DNA from: Yponomeuta sedellus
Taxonomy: Eukaryota; Arthropoda; Insecta; Lepidoptera; Yponomeutidae
NCBI GenBank assembly: GCA_934045075.1
Contig: OW203722.1
Span: 18,824,986 to 18,888,985, forward strand
DNA length: 64,000 nucleotides
Reading direction: 5' to 3'
Shown here: in pieces, positions 11,446-22,669 of the stretch
How positions within the stretch are numbered: the stretch's first letter is position 1
Layout: each line of letters opens with the position of its first letter
Notes under the pieces: generated by a model
What the model was told of the DNA's origin: nothing
What the model saw: only the letters and a program-made list of their open reading frames with translations
Databases searched by the model: none
Position numbers and translations under genes: made by a program

Positions 11446-11946
11446 ACAAAAAAATACATATTAAATATTGCAAAATAAATATTATGTACTTAGACAAAAG
11501 GCCTAATCCGCCATATTGAGACGAGAACCATTCAGTCAGCAATTCGGCGCAGAATTTTGATAAGACGCCGACCTGTTCAGGTGGGTCCAAATGGAATCGC
11601 CATTAAAGATCAATGCAGGCACTTCGGCGCTATCGAAAACAGACTTAGCGGTGACTTTTAGGCCCCGAGACCGAATGAATATTTATGAACCGTTCTTTCT
11701 CAAACAAAACTTGAGTCTTCAGTCGGTCTTATGGACTTTAGCTCGGTCTCTAAGCCAATTACTTGTTGGACTGTCGCGGGATGAGTGATTTATGGCTTTC
11801 CGAAGCGTCCTAAATAATAATTATTGGCCGACCAACACAACTAGAGTGGCTTCTCTCGCGTTTGGTTGAAGCTGTTCACAGTTTGTGTTAGGTATTAATT
11901 AAGGAGCGTAGTTAGACCTTTGATTTCCGCACTAAGCCTCAAAGTT
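11446..11946. other. Gene-free stretch
   Basis: Only chance ORFs (for example 11,591-11,788). No family repeat recognised. Confidence 0.4.
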
Positions 11947-12388
11947 GGGCTATTGTACGTAGCAAGCGCTAAGGTATGTTAACACTCAAGACACTAGGGT
12001 TTCCTCATGATGTTTTTTTTTTTAAAACCTAATTAGAGGCTAAAAATTCCACCCATGCCGGATTTCGAACCGGCGACCTCTGGCCATCCGTGCCGCTCTT
12101 TCCAACTGAGCTAATGGGTGACTCACCGGCATCAGTGAAATTTCGAACCTCTTTACAGTATTCTCTGTATTACGTACAGGCAGCGGGTTCGAATCCCGGC
12201 ATGGGTGAAATTTTTAGCCTCTAATTAGGTTTAAAATTGTCCTTAGCACGGGTTAGTGCATTAAAAATAATGATGTTTTCCTTACCAATAAATAATTTAG
12301 AAATTAAAGTCATTTGTACCGGCCGGGATTCGCTCCCACGCCCTTCTGATTGAGAAGCTGGCGTTCTACCGCTCCGCTACTACCGCTC
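11947..12388 (-). mobile_element. SINE-T (minus) split by a SINE-F insertion
   Basis: Read on minus: tRNA-like head at about 12,318-12,388 (box B image GGGATTCGCTCCC), GTACAAATGACTTT, then the body that should read GAAAACATCATGAGGAAACCC. This is interrupted at GATGTTTT and resumes upstream at 12,010 to about 11,947. The interruption is an exact insertion of the element at about 12,019-12,270. Confidence 0.8.
12019..12270 (+). mobile_element. Foldback SINE-F, copy 2, with target duplication
   Basis: The left half is inverted (ACCTAATTAGAGGC, CCCATGCCGGATTTCGAA). At about 12,182 it switches to plus orientation (CGGGTTCGAATCCCGGCAT) and ends CGGGTTAGTGCATTAAAAAT. ATGATGTTTT flanks both ends, a 10-bp target duplication inside the host SINE-T. 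So the palindromic form was itself inserted as a unit. Confidence 0.85.
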
Positions 12389-12540
12389 CTATCAAGAAGC
12401 GTATTAATAAATTTTGCCTATAGATCCCTCTTGACAGCGTTTGTTGTTTTGTTATGGAGAGCATTATTCAAGATCGATCTCGGACATTAGATCAGAACAG
12501 AGAAAATTAATAATATTAATAATTTCAAGCGCGTGTGTAA

Positions 12541-13136
12541 TGGAAGCGCTCCTGGCCTAGTCGATTCGAGTAGCTAGGTAGGTATCAACTCTTGGATGTC
12601 CCTACTGCTGGGGCACGGGTCTTTTCCTGCATCGCAGGAAGTTTAGACCATACTCCACCACGGGGTATGGCCTAAACTTTCTCCACCAAGTCTGTGTTGG
12701 TGGAGGATTATTATTACTGTCAGAAGTTTCTGAAGATTATTATTCAAGTCGCCCATGAGGCCTCTGACATGGTTTAAAGACTGCTATTACATGACAACCG
12801 ACACCAACCGACCGAGTGATTGGAATAAATTACTTGAATTAAGCAAGAATAGACGCGGCCAGGTGCAGGACGGGTGACCGCCCTGTGACTGCCGCTAGTG
12901 GCATGTTTCCGAGCGCTCCCGTGTTTTGCAAGGCACGTCAAGCCGTTGGTCCCGGCTGTCATGTAATGACAGTCGTTAAGCCATGTCTGAGGCCTTATGC
13001 GGGCGGTTTGATAACTTCCGACAGTAAGGCCCGCCACTGTCTTACATTCCTCCACCAACCCGGACTTGACCCTCGTATGGCTTAACCTTCCCGTGCCCCA
13101 GCTGTTAACCCCACTGCTACAAGGGCTGATATCGAT
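12541..13136 (+). mobile_element. SINE-5S with an inverted second copy inside it
   Basis: The plus-strand head GCGCTCCTGGCCTAGTCGA (12,546) is interrupted after 12,570. At 12,590-12,805 an inverted SINE-5S tail is present. From 12,806 the plus copy resumes at the 5S-like part (TTAAGCAAGAATAGACGCGG, then GGACGGGTGACCGC) and runs to CCCCACTGCTACAAGGGC. The 5S-like box resembles the 5S rRNA internal control region, the RNA polymerase III promoter. Confidence 0.75.
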
Positions 13137-13297
13137 TAATAAGTCATTTAAATGTAAATACTGTTTATGTTTGTGCCTCTTATGCCTCTCCATGATCTTC
13201 CACACCTTTCTGTCTTGAGTAGTCAAATCTCATCCGGGCAAAAAGGTTGAGAAATTTCCCTGCGGTCACTAAAAGACTAATTAAATACGTTTTATGT

Positions 13298-13455
13298 AGC
13301 CTATAAATGTCCCACTGTAGGGCACAGGCCTTCTCTCAGAGGGAGAGAGAGAGAGAGTATGAGCATGATTGACAATTGCAAGCGCTCAGGTATTTGAACA
13401 CCACAAACACTCAGGGTTCCTCACGATGTCTTCCTTCACTGTTAGCGAGTGCGAA
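13298..13455 (-). mobile_element. SINE-T 3' half
   Basis: The tail image AGCCTATAAATGTCCCACTG and GGGCACAGGCCTTCTCTCAG is followed by CAAGCGCTCAGGTATTT and CCTCACGATGTCTTCC. The head is lost. Normal 5' truncation. Confidence 0.75.
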
Positions 13456-14053
13456 TTAAATACTAACTGCCTTACTTGGTGTAAGTATTGTATAACTATG
13501 CAGTGTTTTGTCTCTTTTCTTCCAACTGAAAATTACATTCAAATGACGTGAACAAAACACTGTAACTATACCAGGCTTATTATTAGTAAGAGCCTAAAGG
13601 TATTTAAATATTAAGGCCATAGGAACGAATTAATGGTACTAAGTCTAAAACGAGAAAGTTTAGTCGCAATTACTCGTACCATATCGACTTAATGCGACGA
13701 CAAAAATATAACAAGTACAAACATTTAAATTTCTTCCTCACAACAAGTTTCCTCATTCAAGTGATACTTTCAGTGATAAATGATAGAATAATGACAGAAA
13801 CTTTGTCGCATTTTAGGGGCGCGATGTCTCTTATTAACCCGGTGACAGCGGAAAATCGGCACACAACTTACTTGACTTACTTATATCTTGTATGGCCGGG
13901 CCTTTATGAAATATATCAACTTGTAGGGCTTCCTATAACAGACCTAGTATTGTGGCATTTTTTGCCTCGCCGATTGGCACCGTGTGGTTTCTGGATGCCA
14001 CCTCTTTTACCTTCCGCGAGGTTGCTACGAGAGGTCTTGGCAGATTGGATGAT

Positions 14054-14145
14054 TTTAAAAACCTATTTAGAGGCTAAAAATTCCACCCATGCCGGGATTC
14101 GAACTCGCGACCTCTGGCACGGGTTAGTGCATTAAAAACAATATA
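14054..14145. mobile_element. SINE-F hybrid fragment: inverted head fused to plus tail
   Basis: ACCTATTTAGAGGCTAAAAA and the box B image (GGGATTCGAACTCGC) on minus are joined at about 14,118 to the plus-strand tail ACGGGTTAGTGCATTAAAAA. It abuts the tandem array to its right. Confidence 0.8.
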
Positions 14146-14722
14146 ATCATGTGGGTACAGCTATATCATTCCGATGTAAAAACATAACTGCAAAGTAGGT
14201 ACTCGGGGCTGCACGTGATGCAAATTACTTCAGCCAGATGTCGCTGCCTGTACGTAATACAGAGAATATTGTAAAGAGGTTCGAAATTTCACTGATGCCG
14301 TGAGTCGCCCATTGGCTCAATTGGTAGAGCGCTGGCACGGATAGCCAGAGGTTGCGGGTTCGAATCCCGGCATGGGTGAAATTTTTAGCCTCTAAATAGG
14401 TTTTTAAATTTGTTCCTTAGCACGGGTTAGTGCATTAAAAATAAAAATAGTGTAATCATGTGGGTACAGTGATATCGTTCCGATGTCAAACCTGACTGCA
14501 AAGTAGGTAGTCGGGGCTGTAAGTAATGCAATTTGCTTAAGTCAGATGTCACTGCCTGTACGTAATACAGAGAATATTGTAAAGAGGTTCGAAATTTCAC
14601 TGATGCCGTGAGTCGCCCATTGGCTCAATTGGTAGAGCGCTGGTACGGAGAGCCAGAGGTTGCGGGTTCGAATCCCGGCATGGGTGAAATTTTTAGCCTC
14701 TAAATAGGTTTTTAAATTTGTA
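14146..14722 (+). mobile_element. Head-to-tail SINE-F dimer, period about 309 bp
   Basis: Unit 1 (14,146-14,454) starts ATCATGTGGGTACAG and has a tRNA-like module at 14,305-14,379, and the tail CACGGGTTAGTGCATTAAAA. Unit 2 begins at 14,455 with the same ATCATGTGGGTACAG and ends at GGTTTTTAAATTTG. The units differ at a few per cent of positions. The tandem order gives the 5' extension (GTAGTCGGGGCTGTAAGTAA) carried by the long form of the family. Confidence 0.85.
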
Positions 14723-14739
14723 AATATTATGTTATATTT

Positions 14740-15807
14740 TTGTTATTTTAAATGTACTTGCATATTTTTCCCGCTACACAAACGATATGACATCAAAATT
14801 CTGCTGAACCACGGTAAAACAGAAGGACGTGGGCCGAAACGACGCTGTCGTCTTTTCAATTAATTTTCAAACGAATTGAAGAAGACGAGGGACTAAGTCT
14901 ACACAGAAAGGGCGCGAGTCCTATGCATCGCGAATTTTTCTAATAGGGGTGTAGATTAGACACTTCAAGTTATGACGTCACAATTTGCGTCCGATTTCAA
15001 TCGATCAATCAATTGGTTGGTACATTTTTGTGCCACGTGATTAGAATTACTTTTCGACAGGATATTTAATTACGAAAAGTATTCGCGGTATTCGCTGGTC
15101 TCATGTACAAGTTCTTATAAGGTTTTAGTATAACTAGGTACGCTCCTTTAAGGATTTTGAAGACAAGACAAAGTTTTCCGTCCATTTTTATCCAAAAATA
15201 TGTAGATTTTGAAATGGACACCTAGATGTACTTGTAACGTTCATTAAGTCGAAGCTTCTGTGTTACTATGAATAAAACATTTTTGAATTTAAATTTAATC
15301 TTTTCACTCGGCCTGTCATTGCACAGCAAAAAATATTTTTGCAAGTTCCCTATTAAATCAGTCAAAATTAATCCACTTACTCTTTCTTCGTAATGGTGGA
15401 ATCACGTCACGGGGGAGGCCAAGTTGAGTGCTAATATTTCGACTCTGTTGCCAGGCAAATTGACACTTTTCCGTACTCATGAATATTATTATATTGAAAG
15501 GGAGAGAGGAAATGGTGAAAGATCGGATTTTCCGCCTCACCGGATTTATAGTAAATTTGTATTAGAATTTAAAGCGAGCTGCGAACGCAAAATAATTGAT
15601 TCTCGACAAAGTTGGAATTAGAAGCCTAGTTTAATTGCCTACGAATAATTTATTCAGACATTCCATGGGATTCCTCGGACGGTAATAGACATGCCCTACG
15701 ACATTTATTGGTGAATAAAAAAATCAGTCGAAGCCATCAGAACCATAGTTAGTTAGACTTAAGATTTCCGTACTTAGGTAGAGAACACTTTTTTGTACAT
15801 AAAAAGG
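14740..15807. other. Gene-free stretch
   Basis: No gene-like ORF; nothing in this stretch matches the repeat families defined elsewhere in the window. Confidence 0.45.
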
Positions 15808-15862
15808 AAATTAATAAATAAATAAATATTCATGGACAAATTACACAGATCTCGTTAGTCAT
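15808..15862 (-). mobile_element. SINE-P tail fragment
   Basis: AATAAATAAATAAATATTCA and TGGACAAATTACACAGATCTC match the 3' end of the SINE at 26,751-26,990, including its (AAAT)n tail. Short and non-coding. Confidence 0.75.
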
Positions 15863-15989
15863 TGATTGGCAAATTATACAGATATATCTAAACCTAAGAG
15901 TACAGACGGCGGTCTTATTACTAAAAGTGATATCTTCCAGACAATTGTTATGGACTGGAGCAAGACTTTGGAGAAGGAAGTCGATGCAC

Positions 15990-16125
15990 AAACAAGATAA
16001 GATAAGAATATTCTTTATTGTACACACCAGAAAATAATTACAGAGACAACAGTTACTAAAGAAGAGGTACAATCGGCGGCCTTATTGCTGATAGCAATTT
16101 CTTCCAGGCAACCTTAAGTCGGAAA
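15990..16125 (-). mobile_element. LINE 3' UTR fragment
   Basis: AAGATAAGATAAGAATATTC, TTTATTGTACACACCAG and GCTGATAGCAATTTCTTCC on plus are the reverse image of the 10,640-10,785 tail. Confidence 0.75.
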
Positions 16126-16164
16126 GATTGCAGAAGGAGAAGTTGAGACGGGTAACAAGCCTCG

Positions 16165-16880
16165 TAGATTGGCCATTGTACGTAGCAAGCGCTGAGGTAT
16201 TTTTATACTTCAGACACTACGGTTACCTCTAGGAGTGATCGTTGCAAAGACGAACCGTTTTATAAGACCGTTTTGTGTTCTGCGACGATAGGACCGTTTT
16301 ACGTTTCATTATAAAGCAGTGCCAGTGACTCTAAAGCAGTGCCAGCGTTCGTTCGTCGCGAGACCCGTCCTAAGATTATTTGACGCGGATATGTCCTTTA
16401 GTGCTATATTTATAGAGCCTAAAACGTAATGAGATCATTGCGACGTCGTCGTCGGCTCCTTGCTCGTTCCGTTCGTTTTGGTCTGTGATACAATAAAGTA
16501 ATCTTTATGTCTATGAGTATACAGTCGAATATCGTGTAAAACAACTTATTTTTTCCGATGTTTCGTGATTTCGTCTCGTTCGCACACATTTCACCGTCCT
16601 CTGCGACTTGCTCGTTCGCATACAATGAAACCAGTTGCGAACGAGGACCGTTTCGAGGACCTGTTTTCGTTCCAGAAAAAACGGTTGCGTTTCGTTGTCG
16701 AAATATCGGACAACGACCCACTCCTAGTTACCTCACGATATTTTCCTACACAGTTACGGAGTGGTATTGCTACAATAAATTCACAATGTACACAACTTGG
16801 AAAATAAAATCATTGGTACCTACATGTCTGGATTTGAACTGACGATTGAGAAGATGCATTCTGATTGACGCTCTTCAATC
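16165..16880 (-). mobile_element. SINE-T (minus) split by a hAT-like element
   Basis: Left piece 16,165-16,229 (CAAGCGCTGAGGTATTT...CAGACACTACGGTTACCTC) and right piece 16,727-16,880 (GTTACCTCACGATATTTTCC...AATCATTGGTACC...tRNA-like head) join precisely once the insert at 16,230-16,726 and one TSD copy are removed. Confidence 0.8.
16230..16726. mobile_element. 497-bp non-autonomous hAT-like transposon
   Basis: Ends TAGGAGTGATCGTTG and, inverted, TAGGAGTGGGTCGTTG. Both flanks are GTTACCTC (16,222-16,229 and 16,727-16,734), a perfect 8-bp target duplication, which with the TAGG... termini points to the hAT superfamily. The interior has several GACCGTTTT repeats near the left end and GGACCGTTTCGAGG near the right, plausible subterminal transposase sites, and a TAAAGCAGTGCCAG doublet. 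No transposase ORF. Confidence 0.88.
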
Positions 16881-16889
16881 AGAACCATA

Positions 16890-17300
16890 ACTCTTGAAAT
16901 GTGATAATTATTATCGCCAGTAACGTTGCAGGCGGATATATTTGTTTATTTGTATATATGTACATCACACTACCATTACAGGCTTACCTAATTCGATAGT
17001 GCAGCAACATTAACTTACAATTAGTTGCAAAATCAAGCTACTACAGCGTATAAACTAAATCTAGGTACATCATTAAATTTATAACTAAAATTGTTAATAT
17101 AAATATTGTAATACAACATAGAAAATTACAAAACACCTAAACAGAAAATGTAATAAACAAACTATCCTATTACGGATAACGTAGCACATTTAAAACAGCC
17201 TCCGTAAACCCTCTCAGGGAACAGTTAATATTGTATCGACCAAATAGGGATGTTAACGAAGGATGAGAAATGAGACATGGCACATCGAAAACGAAACGAA
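16890..17300. other. Gene-free stretch
   Basis: No family repeat or coding signal recognised. Confidence 0.4.
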
Positions 17301-17304
17301 TCGC

Positions 17305-17645
17305 TCGTAGCCCCAGCTGAATGAGTGGTCTTAAACCATCACGAACGTTAAGCAACACAAGGCGCGTTCAGTGCATGGATGGGTGACCGTCTGTGACTAA
17401 CGCTAGTGGCATTTTTCCGAGCGGTTCCGTGCTTCGCAAGGCGCGTTAAGCGGTTGGTGCCGGCTGCCGTCGATAGATGGCAGTCGTTAAGCCGAGTCAG
17501 AGGCCTTACGGGCGGCTTGAAAACTTCTGACGGTAACACCAGCCACTAGTCTTGCAAGCCTCCACCAATCCGGACTTGGCGCCGTAGTGAAGTATGGCCT
17601 ATACCTTCCTCAGGAAAGAGACCCGTGCCCCTTGGTGGAATAAAT
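17305..17645 (+). mobile_element. SINE-5S, nearly complete
   Basis: Head GCTCGTAGCCCCAGCTG, then the 5S-like core GTTAAGCAACACAAGGCGCG, TTCAGTGCATGG and ATGGGTGACCG, followed by the GCTAGTGGCATTTTTCCGAG body and a CCGTGCCCC tail. The core lines up with the 3' half of 5S rRNA (AAGC...GGCGCGGT.AGT....GATGGG.GACCG), the Pol III internal control region. Class SINE3-like by that criterion. Confidence 0.85.
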
Positions 17646-18090
17646 ATTTAAGACAGTTAAACACATTACCAGACATTTTAAATCCTTTGGTGTTCGGGAC
17701 ATTGTACAGACAAACATGAAATTATAGTAATAGTAATAGTTTACTGACCAATGATATTACAAGGATCTACAACTAAGAACAGTTACATGAATTACTTAAA
17801 TATATAGATCAGCCTCTTTTTCCGAGCCAGCCGTAAAGCCTGTATTACGGCAACTAGCGCCTAACCCCCACGGACCTTGGCAAGGTAAAATATTCTAATC
17901 AGTATAATTTTTAACAAAGAAACAGAGAAATCATGGAAAACATTTGTTATTATATGTTGATTTTGTACAAGCCTTCATTAATAGACAGACACCCACCAAT
18001 TCTAAGATAGCACAATAAATCACAAAACCACAGACGGGTACCATAATTTACACAACTCATGTAGTATAGCTACATAAATCTATCACAAAA
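17646..18090. other. Gene-free stretch
   Basis: No recognisable gene or repeat. Confidence 0.4.
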
Positions 18091-18095
18091 CGATT

Positions 18096-18135
18096 AACCC
18101 TTGCCCTCCCAGCAGGTCTCCGAGACCCCAATAAC
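18096..18135 (+). mobile_element. Possible piggyBac-type terminus
   Basis: TTAA directly followed by CCCTTGCCCTCCCAGC resembles the TTAA-CCC start of piggyBac-type elements. No matching opposite end was found, so this is a weak call. Confidence 0.25.
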
Positions 18136-18354
18136 TGAATGAACACATCAGAAGAACGACCACTATCTAGCAAGCATATTAGTCCTCCGTGAATTAAGTA
18201 GTGGGACTACCCACTTTCTTAAACATGAAAAATGTTCTAACATTTGCCATGTTTTAAAACTGCTGATTTATGCAAATACTATAATGCACTACTGTTTTTA
18301 ATCCCAAACAGATTTTTTTTTACCAAGTGCTTTTAAATGTCACGTCTACCATCT

Positions 18355-18500
18355 AACCACCCTACAGCTCATTGTTTTTCAACGTCTTTAAAAATGTCAT
18401 CCAACCATCGGATCGCTGGTCTGCTTACCGATCCAAACATCGGCCGCCACTCTATGAGGGTGTTGGTCCACCGTCCGGTCCTGACCATATATACTCGTTT
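18355..18500 (-). pseudogene. Non-LTR retrotransposon C-terminal fragment
   Basis: The minus-strand translation gives SRPAIRWLDDIFKDVEKQ followed by a stop. This matches the 'GRPxxRWxDDI' tail motif present in better form at 50,237-50,449 and 48,465-48,600. Only the terminal part of the polyprotein is visible, with no RT core. Confidence 0.55.
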
Positions 18501-18569
18501 TTTGGACACATCCTCATGGATACCCTTCCGCTGGGTTTAGCATTAGGGATATACCGGACACTTCCCGGC

Positions 18570-20090
18570 TGAAACCCTATGGTGTGCCTTTTTAGCCAAA
18601 CGTTGAGTCACCATCTTCCGCGATTTTGGCCATATACCCTACCTAAATCCAACTAAACTTGGCTAACCGCTGAAGATATCATCTGGTTGAAGTCGAGGAT
18701 CAGAAAATTAAAATTAAATTTTTAATATACAAGTTGCCTGCTCTGGTATGTCTAGCCGGAAAAAAACATATCTATACCGCAGTATTACTATTCAACTTAG
18801 TAATTTTTTTTTGCAGTGTGTCTTGTACTATGAAATTGGATGACACCTGATTCAATACTATAAAAAAGTGATACAATAAAATTGTGTGAGTTATCATCCA
18901 TTTTTCTAATAAAAGGTGTACTGCAGGAGTCTAAGTACTTCAGTAGGAGCTGTGTACAAAAAAAAAACAGTAAGGCTAGCCTCACTATGATGTTCAAAAA
19001 TCATCTTCACCCAGCCCTAAAAATCCAGCCTAGGATTTCTGAATCCCGTGTGATTACAAGTCAACGAGACAACGTTTCATCAATTACCTTAACTTTAAAC
19101 TTCAAAGCAAAGCAGCTTCTGTCCACATCGTGTCCCAACAAAGCTGGCCGGGGTTAACAAGATAATGTGGTTGGGGACGCACCCGTGTGTTCACAGTTGC
19201 GATATTGGTTTTTCCACCGAAACGGCCGACGACGAAACTGTCCCAGTCCCTTGGGCTGCCCGGCTGATGGAGGTGTCCCCAAATTGACAAAAACTTTTTT
19301 GGAGCCCAAATTGATTTCTGAAGTTAAATAATGAAGACTTTGCCGCAGAGCCTTTATACGCGAAAAGGGTAGGTAGTACCTAGCGAGGCGCAACTCTTAT
19401 GTAATAATGAAATGTAGTAATGAAGAAAGCCTTGAAAAGATGAAAAAAATCTTTCTTTCAGTTTTTACATAGATTGGGTAGAAAGAAGTGGCGTTTCTTG
19501 GGGGTAGCCTATGTCCAGGACTAGAAGAGTACTTCTGATTTATTAATTAATGAATTGATGAGATGAGATTTGGTAAGGGATTAAGCAATGTGGTCCACGC
19601 ATCGGGACGGTAGTCCACTGACCGATTGCCGACCTATCCTTCAAGCCTTCAAAGTACCCTTTGAATGGGACCACCTTAATCCACAACCCGTCTTCACGCC
19701 CGAACAAATGCTCTTCCAATATCCACTATTTATTCGTTACCAGTGGGGTATGTGAGGCCTCGTGTTTACTAGTAAAACTGTAGAGCTTCGTTTGAGTGCA
19801 GACTATGGGTTAAGTTCCGGTATCGATTTCATCGTCAGCTGTCAAACACATTCGTTGTGTCCAGCCTTCCTCGGTAGCAACGGAAACCAGGTCAGCTTGG
19901 CAGCCTCCATATTTCATGCCATGTGCAGTTTTATTCACTTCTAATGTTATAGTTAGGTGTTATTTCGAAATTGGTCGCATCTACCATGCATAGCAAATAT
20001 AGACACGAAATTACTCCAACGCTTGAATCTAGGGATTTTTTTCTTTGAGAGTGGAAATGAAAAAAATATTGTGATTTTTTTATTGTCTAT
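18570..20090. other. Gene-free stretch
   Basis: ORFs near 19,102-19,393 (-) are open for up to 79 codons but lack recognisable motifs; probably chance or an unidentified decayed repeat. Confidence 0.4.
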
Positions 20091-20101
20091 TAATGCAAAT
20101 A

Positions 20102-20507
20102 TATATTGGCCTTTTTGCATCTACTTAATGAGATGATTTATACAACGTCCAGTGGTATCTTCACTCACACACTAGATGGGTGAAGGGACCACTCCGACGC
20201 TGTAGTGCCTGGGACATGGTTTTATAGATGGTTTTTAGGCTTGCCCAGCACCTATACCATTCTGACAGCTTAGTCGGCCTAGCCCACAGGAAAGACTAGT
20301 CAATACGTGCGGAGCCAACCAAGTCGCGGGTTTCCTCACGATGTTTTCCTTCACCGTTAGCGTGTGGTATTGCGACTACAAATTCGCAAATGTACGTAAC
20401 TTTTAAATTAAACAAAGTCATTGGTACATGCCCGCACTCGGGATCGAACCTGGGGCTCTCGCTTGCCAGTCCATGGTTCTACCCACTGAGCTACCACCGC
20501 TTCCAAA
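20102..20507 (-). mobile_element. Full-length SINE-G with 11-bp target duplication
   Basis: Minus-strand element of 406 bp flanked by TAATGCAAATA (20,091-20,101 and 20,508-20,518). The head is tRNA-like (TAGCTCAGTGGGTAGAACC box A and GGTTCGATCCCGAG box B on minus), then the GTACCAATGACTTTG signature shared with SINE-T, then its own tail (TGGCTCCGCACGTATTGAC...GTAGATGCAAAAAGG). Near-identical to 55,830-56,215. Confidence 0.9.
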
Positions 20508-20797
20508 TAATGCAAATACGGCGGATACAAATACAAATAGGCATAATGTACGGAACTGAAACTGAAAAAACTCATCGTGAAGAAAATTTTATGTCTTTAG
20601 TAAATACCATGGATACAAACACAAATAGCTATTTTGAAAATGTACTAAAACTACAAACAAAACTCTCAATTAAGTTAAACACTTTTTTGAAAAGAATAAA
20701 TGTGGTATTTCTTTGTTAGCTTCTTATCCATATAATCTATTAATAAAATTGTGAAACTAACAACTTTGACGATCACTTAGTAAACATATGTAATGTG

Positions 20798-20801
<4 letters not shown>

Positions 20802-20849
<48 letters not shown>
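20802..20849 (+). repeat. (TA)n microsatellite
   Basis: About 24 consecutive TA dinucleotides preceded by GTGTGTATATA. Confidence 0.95.
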
Positions 20850-20855
<6 letters not shown>

Positions 20856-20934
20856 TTATACTATTATTTTAATATATATGTTTAGTGTATTATATATGTA
20901 AGGATATAATTAATGTGTAACTTTATTTAACTAC

Positions 20935-21080
20935 ACCATTTTACTATATTGTTTTTCTTTTTCCTTTTTGCACTCCTGCCAACTTTTTCGTTACCTCCTG
21001 CGGTTGATTGGTAGAAAATGCTTATGGCATTAACGTCGCATTTACGATTTTATGGTGATAATAATAAACTGGATGAAGTT
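20935..21080 (+). mobile_element. LINE 3' UTR fragment, second type
   Basis: GGTTGATTGGTAGAAAATGC and TTATGGCATTAACGTCGC match, inverted, 50,715-50,830 (GCATTTTCTACCAGTCAACC). Likely the 3' end of another non-LTR family. Confidence 0.55.
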
Positions 21081-21553
21081 TTAAAAACCTATTTAGAGGC
21101 TAAAAAGAATTGAATGAAGAAAAGAGTGATGAAGTTGCTTGAAATACAAGTCAATAACCCCTATTGACGTTGATCTGGAACAATTTTTGCAATTGCAATT
21201 TTCTCGGAAATGGCCGATCAGGCTTCTCACAGATTCTCAGAGCCTAATTAGTCAGAGTAGAAACGACTTGTGTGCGTGTAGTCTTTGCTGATACATATCA
21301 GCAGCTACTGACAGTGGGTACTTTCCGTGATTAAGCCCTTACTCTCTGTAAACGGAGTTTGTCTACATTGGTTGGTACATACATCACACAAGACAATTGA
21401 CATCCTGAAATTAACTCTACAGACTTTTTCTAAAAGGCGTTAAGTCCGAAGATACACTTATTAGAGTTTGTATCTGGTATCAACGTTTGTTAAACGTATT
21501 TTTTTATAATTTTCAAATTTAATTTTTCTAAAAATCTGGGTTTAATATATTAT

Positions 21554-21870
21554 TTAAAAACCTATTTAGAGGCTAGAAATTTCACCCATGCCGGGATTCG
21601 AACCCGCAACCTCTGGCTATCCGTACCAGCGCTCTACCAATTGAGCCAATGGGCGACTCACGGCATCAGTGAAATTTCGAACCTCTTTACACTATTCTCT
21701 GTATTACGTACAGGCAGCGACATCTGACTTAAGCAAATTGCATTACTTACAGCCCCGACTACCTACTTTGCAGTTAGGTTTTAACATCGGAACGATATCA
21801 CTGTACCCACATGATTATACTATTTTTGTTCCTTAGCACGGGTTAGTGCATTAAAATAAAAATAGTATAA
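21554..21870. mobile_element. SINE-F, long 317-bp form with 12-bp target duplication
   Basis: TTAATATATTAT occurs at 21,542-21,553 and 21,871-21,882. The element starts TTAAAAACCTATTTAGAGGC with the tRNA-like module inverted, continues through the inverted 5' extension (GTACAGGCAGCGACATCTG, GTACCCACATGATTATAC), then switches to the plus tail TTCCTTAGCACGGGTTAGTG. It is a clear single integration of a rearranged copy. Confidence 0.9.
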
Positions 21871-21992
21871 TTAATATATTATGTTTAATAAAGTCGAGCT
21901 TTACGACTTTAGCTTCTTTGCATCCTACACTTAATTTTTGACCTGCCTACAGGAATGTTAATTCTATTTAACACATTTGACCGTAAGTATTG

Positions 21993-22098
21993 TCTTTCTC
22001 TACCAATCCGGACTTGGCCCCAGTCGTGGAGTATGGCCTATACCTTCCACAGGCAAGAGGCCCGTTCCCCTCGGTGGGGACATAATGGGTTGATGATG
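21993..22098 (+). mobile_element. SINE-5S 3' end
   Basis: CCAATCCGGACTTGGCCCC, GGAGTATGGCCTATACC and CGGTGGGGACATAATGGG form the terminal 100 bp of the family. Strong 5' truncation. Confidence 0.8.
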
Positions 22099-22324
22099 AT
22101 GATTGTCTGTCAAAAAACGTCACTGCCAAGCAATGATTGATATTTACATAGAGATATTTACGCATATTTTTGTGGAAAATCGTGACACAAAAGTTGTTGT
22201 TAGAGACAAACTCTAACCGACATATTTCATGAATTGCGAATATCAGAAACAACCCTTAACACCTATACATTTTGAACATTTCTAAATGTGAAATTTCTAG
22301 ACAGGCTCACAAAATGAAAAACGG

Positions 22325-22430
22325 TACATACATACATAAACTCACGCCTTTATTACAGAGGGGTAGGCAGAAACCAGGGACTGCCACTTGCCACGATCCT
22401 GACAGATCACCTTCGCTTCGTCAACGTTTA
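22325..22430 (-). mobile_element. Short dispersed repeat (GTGATCTGTCAGGATCGTGG family)
   Basis: Reverse image of 8,455: CTGCCACTTGCCACGATCCT and GACAGATCACC. Non-coding. Confidence 0.65.
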
Positions 22431-22544
22431 TTCAATTCAATTTATTTCAACCTAAAGAATTTACATTCTGTTTGCTGAATGTCAAAGTACAATGTAACAT
22501 GAAAGTGAAAGCCGCCGCCTTCGGGCCGTAATGTAGTGGAAAAA

Positions 22545-22660
22545 ATGTTGGTATTGATACTACAATAAAGTCATAGGTACAAGCCAGGATTCGAACCCAC
22601 GGCCTCCCACTCCCACAATTTGAGGCGTTCTACCGCTCCGGTACCATCGCTCACCACCGG
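22545..22660 (-). mobile_element. SINE-T tRNA-like head fragment
   Basis: On plus, TACTACAATAAAGTCATAGG and TACAAGCCAGGATTCGAACC, then a box A image near 22,635. Only the 5' part of the SINE remains. Confidence 0.6.
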
Positions 22661-22669
22661 TCACCACCA

